Assembly: GCF_026898095.1 (NCBI RefSeq)
Contig: NZ_CP114015.1
Location: forward strand, 3,534,001-3,598,000
DNA: 64,000 nucleotides
Direction of reading: 5' to 3'
Source: Arthrobacter sp. ATA002
GTDB lineage: Bacteria; Actinomycetota; Actinomycetes; Actinomycetales; Micrococcaceae
This document shows, one piece after another, positions 56,361 to 64,000 of the stretch. The number at the start of each line of letters is the position of its first letter. The stretch's first letter is position 1. The notes beneath the pieces are model-generated. The model worked only from the letters and a program-made list of their open reading frames with translations. It searched no databases and had not been told where the DNA came from. Position numbers and translations under genes: made by a program.

Positions 56361-58037
56361 ATGCCCACGGCGCTTCAACCACTGGAAGCTGCGTCCGGCG
56401 ACGCCGATATGCAGTTTGCCCTTGTGGGGGTGCGCACCGCGGAGCTGAGGGCCGCCGCGGACACCGTTCTGCGGGCGGCGGGCCTGCGGACGCTGCATGT
56501 GGAGGACGAAACGGCAGCCATCAAGCTCATCCGGGATCACGACGTCGTCCTGGGTGTGGTGGATTCGGCAATGCTGCGCTCCGCGCTGCCGGAGCAGCTG
56601 CGCCGGCTGCGGCAGGAACCTTCCGTCGCCGGCCTCCCGGTGATCCTTTTGTCCGGGAACCAGGACCTGGATGTCGAGGCAATGGTCCAGGTCAACATTA
56701 CCGACTTCGTTGCGGGCCAGGTACAGGAAACGGATTTGGCCGGCCGGGTGGCCCTGGTCCTCGCCCGCAGCCGGGCGACCCGGAGCCGCAAAGTGGCCGC
56801 CGCCAGGCTCCGGGATGACACCCGGGCGATTTCCGCGGCGCTGCGCGGCACCAATGATCCCGAACGCATGGCGGCCCTCGTGGTGCGCGGTCTCGGTGAC
56901 ACGTTCAACGCATGCCATGTCCGGATGGAGACGTTTCCCGGGGACCGCGTCCCCCAGCTGGTGGCCGTCTGGAACCGGTCCGCGCCGGCGGGCGGTCTCC
57001 TGCCGATCCCGCTCGAAGAGGCCCAGTGCCTGTGTTCGTCGCTCTGGGAGCGGGAAACCGTGCTGCGGGTGGATGACCACCGCGGCCCCGCTGACCCGGA
57101 GGCGCGGATCCTGGCCGCCGCAGGCCCCGCCGAACTCAGTACCTCCGTCTTCGCGCCGCTGGCGCACGGCGACCAGGTCCTCGGCTATATCTGGATCGCC
57201 GGCACAACAGGGACGCGGCACTGGACCGGGACCGAACTTTCCCTGATCCAACATGTCTGCGGAAACCTCGCCCACGGTCTGGTGCAGGGACACCTCATCA
57301 CGGCGCAGCGGGAAGTGCTGTCCCGGCTGCGGGAACTGGACAAGGCCAAAACGGATTTCGTGGCCACCGTAAACCATGAGCTGCGGACGCCGCTGACCTC
57401 AATTACCGGGTACCTTGAGCTGATGCTTGACGGTTCCGCCGGTGACGTTCCTCCACACATGGTGCAGATGCTGAACATTGTGGGACGCAACGCAGCGCGG
57501 CTGAACCAGCTGATTTCAGACCTGCTGACCATTTCCCGCAGCGACGCCCGGACCAGTCTTGCCGTCGAGGAAATCGATGTGGCCGCCCTGCTGGGAACGG
57601 TGGCGGCCGCCCTGGCACCGGCCGCGGCAGCAAACGGAATCACGGTGCAGCTGAGTCCGGTGACGGCACCGCTCCTCGTCGAAGGGGACAAGGCGCAGCT
57701 GGAGCAGGTCTTCACGAACCTGCTCTCCAACGCGGTGAAATTCACGGCCCGCGGAGGGACGGTGAGGGTGCTTACCGATGCGGTCACCACGGATTCCGGC
57801 CCGCAGATCCGGATCCGGATTGCGGACACCGGCATCGGAATCCCGGAGGCGGACATCCCGAAGCTGTTCCGGCGGTTCTTCCGCGCATCCAACGCCACGG
57901 CGGCGGCGATTCCCGGTACGGGGCTCGGCCTGGCAATCGTGCAGGACATCGTCCTGCAGCACGGCGGCGAACTGGACATCGACTCCGTGATGGGCCGGGG
58001 CACCACGGTCACCGTCCAGGTTCCGGCGCGGCGCTAG
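56361..58037 (+). CDS. Sensor histidine kinase with pseudo-receiver and GAF domains
   Basis: A soluble 558-residue kinase without TM helices. Residues about 18-135 resemble a CheY-like receiver, but the usual switch Lys region reads ITDFVAGQVQ, lacking the Lys. Residues about 150-300 form a GAF sensor. HisKA carries the phosphoacceptor His339 (VNHELRTPLTSITGYLELML), and the HATPase has N-box NLLSNAVKF, G1 DTGIGIPEADIP and G2 GTGLGLAIV. A strong AAGGAGAGG precedes ATG 56361. No response regulator is adjacent, so it is an orphan kinase divergent from the ABC exporter. Confidence 0.88.
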   Translation: MPTALQPLEAASGDADMQFALVGVRTAELRAAADTVLRAAGLRTLHVEDETAAIKLIRDHDVVLGVVDSAMLRSALPEQLRRLRQEPSVAGLPVILLSGNQDLDVEAMVQVNITDFVAGQVQETDLAGRVALVLARSRATRSRKVAAARLRDDTRAISAALRGTNDPERMAALVVRGLGDTFNACHVRMETFPGDRVPQLVAVWNRSAPAGGLLPIPLEEAQCLCSSLWERETVLRVDDHRGPADPEARILAAAGPAELSTSVFAPLAHGDQVLGYIWIAGTTGTRHWTGTELSLIQHVCGNLAHGLVQGHLITAQREVLSRLRELDKAKTDFVATVNHELRTPLTSITGYLELMLDGSAGDVPPHMVQMLNIVGRNAARLNQLISDLLTISRSDARTSLAVEEIDVAALLGTVAAALAPAAAANGITVQLSPVTAPLLVEGDKAQLEQVFTNLLSNAVKFTARGGTVRVLTDAVTTDSGPQIRIRIADTGIGIPEADIPKLFRRFFRASNATAAAIPGTGLGLAIVQDIVLQHGGELDIDSVMGRGTTVTVQVPARR

Positions 58038-58059
58038 CCGGATCTCCGCCGCAGCGCGT

Positions 58060-58887
58060 TCACACGGAAATCCGCTCCGGAAACGCATAGCAGTTCAAGG
58101 TCGTGCCGCGGCTGAAGCCCACCAGGGTCATTCCGGCGTCGGCGGCCAGCTCCACCGACAGTGACGACGGTGCGCTGACTGCGGCCAGTACCGGGATTCC
58201 GGCCAGCTGGGCTTTTTGCACCAGCTCGAAGGAAGCCCGTCCGGAGACCTGCAGAACGGTTCCGCGCAGCGGAAGCCTGCCGGACCGCAGAGCCCAGCCC
58301 ACCACTTTATCCACGGCGTTGTGCCGGCCAACGTCTTCACGCAGGCACAGCAGCTCGCCATCGGCAGTGAACAGCCCTGCGGCGTGGACTCCGCCGGTCC
58401 GGTCAAAGACCGCCTGGTTCCCGCGGAGCTGTTCCGGCAGCGCCGCCAGCACCGAAAGAGGGACCCGCACGTCGTCAGCGCCGAGGGAGAAGTGGGAGGA
58501 CTTCCGCACCGCTTCGATGGATGCCGTTCCACAGATGCCGCACGAGCTCGAGGTGTAGACGTGCCGCTCCATGGAGGTGTCGGGAAGCGCCGTCCCGGGC
58601 CGCAGCTGCACGTCCACCACGTTGAAGGTCTGCTGCCCGGAATCGTCGACGCCCGCACAGTAGCGCAGGCTGATCAGCTGCCCCGCTTCCCAAATGATGC
58701 CCTCGGAGACCAGGAACCCGGCGACGAGGTCAAAGTCGTCGCCGGGAGTCCTCATGGTGACGGTGAAGGAGCGGCCGCCGATGCGAATCTCCAGCGGCTC
58801 CTCGCCGGCCAGCACGTCTTCACGCTTGGTGACTGTTCCGTCCGTCCGGAATTTCGTAATCCGTCCGCGCCGGGTGACCCGTCCCAT
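58060..58887 (-). CDS. fdhD: Formate dehydrogenase accessory sulfurtransferase FdhD
   Basis: Transfers sulfur from a cysteine desulfurase to the bis-MGD molybdenum cofactor of formate dehydrogenase. The 275-residue protein keeps the catalytic loop SSSCGICG (Cys116, Cys119), the GDDFDLVAGFLVSEG stretch and REDVGRHNAVDKV, which contacts the cofactor. AAGGAG precedes ATG 58887. It lies beside moeA and mobA, although the formate dehydrogenase itself is outside the window. Confidence 0.94.
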   Translation of the reverse strand: MGRVTRRGRITKFRTDGTVTKREDVLAGEEPLEIRIGGRSFTVTMRTPGDDFDLVAGFLVSEGIIWEAGQLISLRYCAGVDDSGQQTFNVVDVQLRPGTALPDTSMERHVYTSSSCGICGTASIEAVRKSSHFSLGADDVRVPLSVLAALPEQLRGNQAVFDRTGGVHAAGLFTADGELLCLREDVGRHNAVDKVVGWALRSGRLPLRGTVLQVSGRASFELVQKAQLAGIPVLAAVSAPSSLSVELAADAGMTLVGFSRGTTLNCYAFPERISV

Positions 58888-58900
58888 TTCCGTCTCCTTA

Positions 58901-58944
58901 ACTGCCTGCCGGTTCAACTGCCTGCCGGTTCGCTTGCCGGTTCC
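58901..58944. repeat. Short tandem repeat upstream of fdhD
   Basis: The unit AACTGCCTGCCGGTTC occurs twice in tandem, followed by a shortened copy GCTTGCCGGTTC, just upstream of the fdhD start. It may create alternative in-frame starts (MNRQAV...) by duplication and has no evident regulatory logic. Confidence 0.6.
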
Positions 58945-59003
58945 GCTTTAGGCCCAGGCCCCATCTAAACGCAGCGCTTGGGCCTGCACCATCCCCCGCG
59001 GGC

Positions 59004-60300
59004 TTAGTGTGCCGGAGGTTCGTTTACGGTCCAGGGCAGCGGCAGCGCCGTGACCGCTTCGTCCTTGGTGCATCCGGCTTCAGGAATCACCATGATGGCG
59101 TCCGCGTCCGCGATACCGCGCAGCATGCCCGAACGGAAGTAGGTCGAGGGTACGGCCCGCCCGTTTGCGATCCGGCACGGCACCAACCGGGTCCGTCCGG
59201 GAAGCGGTTCGATGTCCACTCCCGCCAGGACATGCCGCTCCGGGGACAGCGGCGCCCCGCGCAGCCCGTCCAACAGCGGAGACAGCACGGTGAACACCGC
59301 CATCATGGCCGCGAGCGGATTGCCGGGCAGGGCTACGAGCAGCCGGCCGTCGGGAAGGCGCGCCAGCATGGTCGGATGTCCCGGGCGCATAGCGATGCCG
59401 TTGATGAGCATTTCCGCGTCCATGTCTTCCAGCGCCTGACGCAGATGGTCGGCCTCGGACCGGCCGGTGCCGCCGGTGGTGATGAGGACGTCCCCGGAAG
59501 ACATGGCAATGGACGTTTCATCCGTCGCATCGGTGCTCAGGGCCGCCACCACGTCCTCATAGCGGTCGGAAAGGCGCCTGACAACGTCCATGCGTCCACC
59601 GAGCATGGTCACCAGCTGCGGCAGCTGCGGCCCAAAGGTGTCCCGCACCTGGCCGGACTCCGGCAACCCGTACTCGATGACTTCATCGCCGGTGAGCAGC
59701 AGGGACACACGGGGCGCACGGAGCACCGGCAGGGTGTCGTGCCCGCACACCGCGGCCAGGGCGATATGTGCCGGATTCAGCAGTGTGCCGCGCCGGATCG
59801 TCACTTCCCCGGCCGCGGCTTCTTCCCCCGCGGGGCGAATGTGCTCCCCGGTCCGGGGTTCGTCACTGCGGGCAGAACTACTGGGGGAAAGCACCGGGCT
59901 CTCCCTTCAGAGAGCTCCCCGCTCTCGGAGCGCAGCACGCTGTCGGCCCCGGCGGGAATCACACCGCCGGTCAGGATGGCGACTGCCTGGCCCGGCTGCA
60001 GCGGAAGGCGGCCGGACTCCTTGTGAATCTGCCACCGCTCCGTTTGCGGCTCCTGCTGTGACACCAGCTGCCAGGGCGCAGGACCGGCCACGGCCCAGCC
60101 GTCCATCGCGGACGAGGCATAGTGCGGGACCGGCTGCAGCGCGGTGGCGTCCTCGGCCAGGACCTGGCCCAGCGCCTCGGCCAGGGGCACCGTTTCGTAG
60201 GGCAGCGGGCGGCCGGCCGAGAAGCCAGGCTGCGCGCCTGGGCCCAGGGAGAGTTGGGCTGCAGCGGCAGTATCACGGGAGTGGAATTGTCAGTTGTCAT
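59004..60300 (-). CDS. moeA: Molybdopterin molybdotransferase MoeA, with two frameshifts
   Basis: Inserts molybdate into adenylated molybdopterin. The protein is about 432 residues once repaired. Recognisable parts are YASSAMDGWAV and AVAILTGGVIPAGADSV (domain III), the GDEVIEYG and TGGTGRSEADH loop of the MoaB/MogA-like domain, and MLARLPDGRLLVALPGNPLAAMMAV. Two breaks are seen: one T missing at the TT (plus AA 60222-60223), restoring LAFSAGRPLPYETVPLAEALGQ, and one G missing in the run read as CCCC at 59846-59849, restoring GPGEHIRPAGEEAAAGEV. The start ATG 60300 overlaps the DUF6457-like gene by 11 bp. Confidence 0.9.
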
Positions 60301-60580
60301 TGGGGTCTCCGGTTTCGCCGTAGTTCCTGCATTCGCGTGAGGCCACGCGCATCGCTGCGCCCATGGCGACGGCGTCGTCTGCCTGGCCGCTGCCTGCCGC
60401 CAGTCCGGCTGCAAATCCGGCTACGAAAGTAGTCAGCGGAGCAGCGGGCCGGACCACTGAATGTGCCGCATCTGAGGCCAGCTTGAGCACTGCCCCGACA
60501 TCCACCGCCGTTCCTTCCAGCTCCAAGGCGGTCAGCAGCCTGCCGCACCACGCCTCGAGTTGTTCTTCCTGGCTTGCCAT
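60290..60580 (-). CDS. DUF6457-like molybdenum-cofactor-associated protein
   Basis: A 96-residue all-helical protein with WCGRLLTALELEG, VLKLASDAAHSVVRPAAPLTTFVAGFAAGLAAG and AMRVASRECRNY, resembling the small DUF6457 proteins found between mobA and moeA in actinobacteria. The function is unproven, but linkage to Mo cofactor genes is consistent. ATG 60580 has GAGGAG upstream; an earlier in-frame start at 60607 lacks one. Confidence 0.8.
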   Translation of the reverse strand: MASQEEQLEAWCGRLLTALELEGTAVDVGAVLKLASDAAHSVVRPAAPLTTFVAGFAAGLAAGSGQADDAVAMGAAMRVASRECRNYGETGDPNDN

Positions 60581-60622
60581 TTCATGCTCCTCTGCTGGCT
60601 TTCCCACGCGCCGCTGCGGGCC

Positions 60623-61327
60623 TTACCTGTCTTGGGGCGGGCCGGGTTCCACCGACCACCGCCGGGCGTCGTCCCAGGTGTCAACATCCGCTGTGCTGTG
60701 GGCTGGCACCGCAACGTCCCTCCACTGCACCCTAGCAAGGAGCCTCTTCATCGAAAGATTTTCCAAACCCGCAGGCCTGTCGTACTGTTCCACTGCATCC
60801 CGGAGGTCAGCGCTTCGGTACAGTGCGGCCAGCGGCTGTGCCCGGCCTGACCCGTCAACTGCCAGCAGGGACCGGACCGGCCGGCCGGGTGCCGCGGGAC
60901 CGGCGGAACCGTCCGACCCGGCTGCCGCCAACAGTGCCGTAACGGCCGCGGAGACGAACGGCATGTCGCAGGCCAGCACCAGAGTCCACTCCGGCGGGAT
61001 CCGCCGGTGCGCAGCATCATGTGCCGCCAGTGCGGCCCATGCCGCTGCCACCCCTGCCGCCGGTCCGGAGAACGGCGGGTCCTCCCGCACCAGCAGGGCT
61101 CCGGCGCCGGCATCTCCGAGAGCCGCAGCCAGGCTTTCCGGTCCCGCGACAGCCACCGTGGATGCAGCCGCCGCAGCGGTGAGCGTAATGTCAAGCAGAG
61201 TACGGCCGGACGACCGGAACAGCGCTTTCGGTGTTCCGCCCAGGCGTGAGGACCGCCCGCCGGCCAGGATAATGGCATTAAAGCCGGGGACGCTGCGGCA
61301 GGGCGGCACTGCCCGGGGCGCAGGCAT
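60623..61327 (-). CDS. mobA: Molybdenum cofactor guanylyltransferase (MobA-like)
   Basis: Transfers GMP from GTP to molybdopterin, forming the MGD cofactor used by formate dehydrogenase. The 234-residue nucleotidyltransferase has LAGGRSSRLGGTPKAL (21 onward) and the metal-binding LACDMPFVS. The start overlaps the stop of the HNH gene (TGATG). The region of DUF6457-like, moeA and fdhD downstream forms a cofactor cluster. A plain NTP transferase is the alternative, but the context favours MobA. Confidence 0.88.
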   Translation of the reverse strand: MPAPRAVPPCRSVPGFNAIILAGGRSSRLGGTPKALFRSSGRTLLDITLTAAAAASTVAVAGPESLAAALGDAGAGALLVREDPPFSGPAAGVAAAWAALAAHDAAHRRIPPEWTLVLACDMPFVSAAVTALLAAAGSDGSAGPAAPGRPVRSLLAVDGSGRAQPLAALYRSADLRDAVEQYDRPAGLENLSMKRLLARVQWRDVAVPAHSTADVDTWDDARRWSVEPGPPQDR

Positions 61328-61827
61328 CAGGCGGCTGTGCCGGCGTCAAGGAACTGGTTCCACTGGGGTGCCGGACGCTCAAGTTCCCGGATCTGCCACC
61401 GTGCCCCGCGCGGCGGCTGGGGCAGGAACCGCAGCTGCCATCCGAGTTGGCTGAGGGTTCTGTCACCCTTGGCATTGTTGCAGCGCAGGCAGCATGCGAC
61501 CATATTCTCCCAGCTGTCCGCTCCGCCCCGTGATTTCGGAAGGACGTGGTCCACCGTCGAGGCCGCCTTTCCACAGTAGGCGCACTGGTGGCTGTCGCGG
61601 CGCAGGACCCCGCGCCGGGTGGCTGCGGTACCTTCCCGAAAGGGGATTTTTACATACCGGTGCAGCAGGATCACGGACGGGCGCGGCAGAATCTCGGTGG
61701 GGCCAACCACCGGGTCGCCGCTCTCCGCGACGACGCTGGCCTTGCCCGAGAGCACCAGCACCAGGGCCCGGCGGAAGCTCACAACCGCCAGCGGCTCGTA
61801 GCCAGCATTCAACACGAGAGTGCGCAT
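61327..61827 (-). CDS. HNH endonuclease
   Basis: A 166-residue protein. The N-terminal TLVLNAGYEPLAVVSFRRALVLVLSGKASVV is the domain that usually precedes this HNH type. The nuclease core has CAYCG, STVDHVLPKSRGG (catalytic His) and ENMVACCLRCNNAKG, giving a zinc-binding Cys set CxxC...CxxC. It is common in actinobacteria as a housekeeping gene of unknown role. ATG 61827 has AGAGGA upstream. It overlaps mobA by the TGATG junction and so leads the Mo-cofactor operon. Confidence 0.9.
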   Translation of the reverse strand: MRTLVLNAGYEPLAVVSFRRALVLVLSGKASVVAESGDPVVGPTEILPRPSVILLHRYVKIPFREGTAATRRGVLRRDSHQCAYCGKAASTVDHVLPKSRGGADSWENMVACCLRCNNAKGDRTLSQLGWQLRFLPQPPRGARWQIRELERPAPQWNQFLDAGTAA

Positions 61828-61977
61828 GCACGTTCCTCTTCGCATGCCGGTCCGCCGGAGGAACAGCCCGGGAGCACCCCGCCGGCGGAGGAGGACGATA
61901 CTTCGAATGATAGAGAAAGAGTATGCCCCGATCCGGATCTTGGCCATTTCCGGTGGCAGCGCCGGGTTCGAACAGCT

Positions 61978-62007
61978 CAAGGGTTCTTCCCGAAGGAAGA
62001 ACCCTTG
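61978..62007 (-). terminator. Hairpin terminator after the NlpC/P60 pair
   Basis: Perfect 13-nt arms (61978-61990 and 61995-62007) with a CGAA loop (UUCG on the minus-strand transcript), 42 bp after the second NlpC/P60 stop. No U-tract follows. Confidence 0.75.
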
Positions 62008-62048
62008 ACGGCCGGGGTGAACCGGCTGTACAGCTGGTGGCCCGGCGC

Positions 62049-62828
62049 CTAGCCGACCCGGATGTACACTCCTCCGGAGCCCAGCTCGGCCGGTGCAACG
62101 ACGGTGGAATTGCCGTTGAATCCGCCGTGGATGGCCTGGCCGTTGCCGATGTAAACGGCTATGTGGGCCATGCCCATGCCGCCGTCGGCGTAGTAGATCA
62201 GGTCGCCGGGAACGGCCTGCGACGCGCTCACGGTGCTGCCCAGCGACAGGTACCCTGCGGGCCAGTCGTGGAAGCTGATGCCGGCTGCAGCAAGCGAGTT
62301 CGTGGCCAGCATGGTGCAGTCCTGCGATACGCCGAGCTGTGCGTAGGCTGCCGCGGCGATGATGGCTGCGGTCCCCGACGCTGCGGCGGGGGCTTCCTGC
62401 TGGACGGCAGCGGATGCCGTGGACGCCGCGGGAGCCGCGGTTTCCGAGGCCGGAGCCGTGGTCTGCGCTGCGGCGTCCAGCCCGGCACTGTTCTGCGCCT
62501 GGACCGCGATCTGCGGCGCCGCTTCCGGGGCTTGGATGACGCCGGCGGCTGCCGGACGGTCGAAGTTCACCGTGGCGGTTTCGGGAACGGTCAGCGGTGC
62601 GGCGGCGGACAGATCGAGGGTGCTGGTCTGGACGTCGCGCACCGGTTCGGTTCCGGAGGCGTTGGCGGCGACGCCGGTGCTCAGGACGAGTCCCGAGGCG
62701 GCGACGACGACAGCTGCCTGGCGGCCGACGGTTCCGGCGTTGGCCGTGACGGCCTGGGCCAGGGCAGTCAGGGGCGCGGTGCGTTCTACCGGCGCCCGGT
62801 GGCGGGCGCGCTCAATTGATGATGACAT
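62049..62828 (-). CDS. Secreted NlpC/P60 family peptidoglycan hydrolase
   Basis: A 259-residue exported protein. A polar N-region of about 35 residues precedes a hydrophobic signal core (QAAVVVAASGLVLSTGVAANA) with a likely cleavage near ANA-SG. An Ala/Thr/Pro-rich linker follows (about 60-150), then the NlpC/P60 domain with the Cys motif QDCTMLATNSL, His in GMAHIAVYIGNGQAIHGG and the third His in AIHGG. It probably cleaves D-Glu-mDAP or an equivalent peptide bond in the wall. It follows its paralog by 33 bp under the same riboswitch. Confidence 0.88.
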   Translation of the reverse strand: MSSSIERARHRAPVERTAPLTALAQAVTANAGTVGRQAAVVVAASGLVLSTGVAANASGTEPVRDVQTSTLDLSAAAPLTVPETATVNFDRPAAAGVIQAPEAAPQIAVQAQNSAGLDAAAQTTAPASETAAPAASTASAAVQQEAPAAASGTAAIIAAAAYAQLGVSQDCTMLATNSLAAAGISFHDWPAGYLSLGSTVSASQAVPGDLIYYADGGMGMAHIAVYIGNGQAIHGGFNGNSTVVAPAELGSGGVYIRVG

Positions 62829-62861
62829 GCGGGGGCGGTCTCCGTTATCTGGCAGCTGGAC

Positions 62862-63719
62862 TTAGCTGACGCGGACGAAGCTGGCTCCGCCGAGGTAGGA
62901 GAGCGGGTGCAGCACGGTGTTCATGCCGTCGAAGCCGCCGCTGATGACCTGGCCGTTGCCCACATAGATGGCGACGTGGCCGGCGGTGATGACGAGGTCG
63001 CCGGGCTGGGGCGAGCCAACAACAGAGCCGTACGCGTAGAACTGTCCCGGTGCGAGGTCGCCAACGGACTTGCCGACGGAACGCAGTGCCTTCTCGACCA
63101 TGGCGGTGCAGTCCTGGGCAACGCCGATCTGGCTGTAGGCGGAGGCCACGAGGGCGGCACCTACGCCGCTGGCCACGGGGGCCGGAGCGGGAGCGGGTGC
63201 GGCCGGTGCCGGTGCCGGCGTAGTGGCTGCGGGCGCTGCGGCCGGTGCGGTGTAAGCGTTGGTGCTCACGGCGGCCTGCTGGGTCTGCACGGCTGCGGCC
63301 TGCTGGGCCTGGGCCTGCTGGGCCTGGGCCTGCTGGGCCTGGGCAGCTGCCTCTTCCTGTGCAACTGCGGCGGCGGCGGCAGCAGCTTCTTCGGCCGCAA
63401 CCTGTGCGCGGTAGTCGGCGCCGGAAACCGAGGAAACGGACTCAAGCGTTGCCAGTTCGAACGGTGCCTGCGCCGAAACGGACACGGCACCCGTGGAGGT
63501 GACCGCACTCAGCGGAGTGGCTTCGAGGGCCTGGCGGTCGGTGTTGACGGCGGCCTGGGCGGGCAGGCCCGCTGCGAGGACGAGGCCGGAAGCGGCGACG
63601 ACGACGGCGGCCTGGCGGCCAAGGGTTCCAGCGTTGGAAGTAACGGCCCGGGACAGTGCTGAAATTGGGCTCGTCTGAGTGGTGGCCGCGCGACGGCGGC
63701 CGTGAGCTACTGATGACAC
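62862..63719 (-). CDS. Secreted NlpC/P60 family protein with Gln/Ala coiled linker
   Basis: A 285-residue exported paralog of the next gene with a near-identical signal region (LGRQAAVVVAASGLVLAAG, cleavage near AQA). Residues about 103-150 form an Ala/Glu/Gln-rich helix with QAQ repeats, then a Pro/Ala linker. The catalytic domain has QDCTAMVEKAL and AGHVAIYVGNGQVISGG. At the third active-site position the usual His is Ser (VISGG), unlike the paralog. It starts at GTG 63719 with GAGAGG upstream, directly below a c-di-AMP riboswitch, so synthesis is tied to c-di-AMP level. Confidence 0.87.
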   Translation of the reverse strand: MSSVAHGRRRAATTQTSPISALSRAVTSNAGTLGRQAAVVVAASGLVLAAGLPAQAAVNTDRQALEATPLSAVTSTGAVSVSAQAPFELATLESVSSVSGADYRAQVAAEEAAAAAAAVAQEEAAAQAQQAQAQQAQAQQAAAVQTQQAAVSTNAYTAPAAAPAATTPAPAPAAPAPAPAPVASGVGAALVASAYSQIGVAQDCTAMVEKALRSVGKSVGDLAPGQFYAYGSVVGSPQPGDLVITAGHVAIYVGNGQVISGGFDGMNTVLHPLSYLGGASFVRVS

Positions 63720-63724
63720 AAGTT

Positions 63725-63905
63725 TGCCTCTCCCAATGCCTGCGAGGTGAGCTGTCGGATTCGGATGGGAGTCACCCGGCTGCTGGACCGTTGGGCCCGT
63801 GCAACTTAACCCCTAGGGCTTCTTGCGAAGCCCGAATGTGGTTCCCCCGCCTCTGCCATGCGATGTAGCGAACGGATCTCAAACAGTGGCAGAGCTCGGC
63901 GATCT
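63725..63905 (-). promoter_or_regulatory. c-di-AMP riboswitch (ydaO-yuaA type)
   Basis: Read on the minus strand, the region contains the class's conserved segments in order: GCCGAG, a P2 stem CTCTGCCA/TGGCAGAG (63887-63894 with 63851-63858), GGGGGAACCAC, GGGGTTAAG, ATCCGAATCCGACAGCTCACC and TCGCAGGCATTGG. Actinobacterial members control secreted cell-wall hydrolases and resuscitation factors, as here. When c-di-AMP is bound, expression of the two NlpC/P60 genes is expected to fall. Confidence 0.88.
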
Positions 63906-64000
63906 GTTCGAGAGTGCCCGATCTTTGGCCGATCAGGCACGAGGACGAGCGTACAACATGATTTGCTTAATGTCACGTTCCGGTCACGGAATGATTATCC

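Noticed and set aside
4000-60300. Programmed ribosomal frameshifting or true pseudogene decay as the cause of the many frame breaks
   Set aside because: Breaks have a uniform sign, lie in 2-6 base runs, mostly G/C, on both strands, lack shared slippery heptamers or downstream structures, and leave both halves conserved. Sequencing error explains them better.
63285-63350. Short repeats in the first NlpC/P60 gene as a possible CRISPR or satellite
   Set aside because: They are in-frame coding repeats for Gln-Ala-Gln motifs of a helical linker. No spacer structure exists.

Overview
The window is a high-GC actinobacterial chromosome segment and most resembles Micrococcaceae (Arthrobacter sensu lato). 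Signs of this are the strong G/C bias at third codon positions, many GTG starts, several apparently leaderless genes with a TANNNT -10 box 5-8 nt before the ATG, actinobacterial-type Tex, RecQ and DUF503 proteins, and a tandem NlpC/P60 pair behind a c-di-AMP riboswitch. I see no prophage, insertion sequence, CRISPR array or plasmid module. It looks like ordinary chromosome with metabolic islets.

Layout. 1-3.15 kb: nucleoside hydrolase, MFS carrier and ribokinase (nucleoside/ribose salvage). 3.3-10.3 kb: small membrane and disordered proteins, an AAA ATPase, an FAD dehydrogenase, a YegP-like protein, asparaginase, Vsr endonuclease and a HAD hydrolase. 10.4-13.4 kb: a LacI-box-flanked Gfo/Idh/MocA - PmoA-like - cupin operon. 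13.4-21.1 kb: Tex, a DUF2975/XRE pair, DUF503, DUF2243 + CtaG, and RecQ. 21.2-24.4 kb: type III polyketide synthase, methyltransferase and flavin hydroxylase (a phenolic-lipid type operon, srsABC-like in logic), followed by a MarR-controlled DHA2 drug exporter. 27.2-34.1 kb: agmatinase-like ureohydrolase with a TPP enzyme, an aromatic-ring flavin hydroxylase, an XRE-cupin regulator and a sodium:solute symporter. 34.1-39.5 kb: AI-2E permease, acyl-CoA ligase, ferritin-like/VIT metal transporter and aldo-keto reductase. 39.5-41 kb: two WXG100-like helical proteins, the first ending in five exact 14-residue Trp/Pro repeats. 41.2-50.5 kb: BCCT osmolyte transporter with a long structured leader, sugar porter, sucCD, pcrA and an inositol-phosphatase family enzyme. 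51.3-58.0 kb: MMPL exporter with a divergent MarR regulator, tRNA-Arg(CCU), an ABC exporter and a hybrid histidine kinase. 58-61.8 kb: fdhD, moeA, a DUF6457-like protein, mobA and an HNH nuclease (molybdenum cofactor). 62-64 kb: two secreted NlpC/P60 proteins and the riboswitch.

The most striking global property is that at least 17 reading-frame breaks interrupt otherwise well-conserved genes on both strands. Almost every one is cured by restoring one base (two in two cases) in a short G/C run. I read this as systematic homopolymer under-calling in the assembly, not as real pseudogenes. Affected genes are annotated as single CDS features spanning the break, with the break position given.
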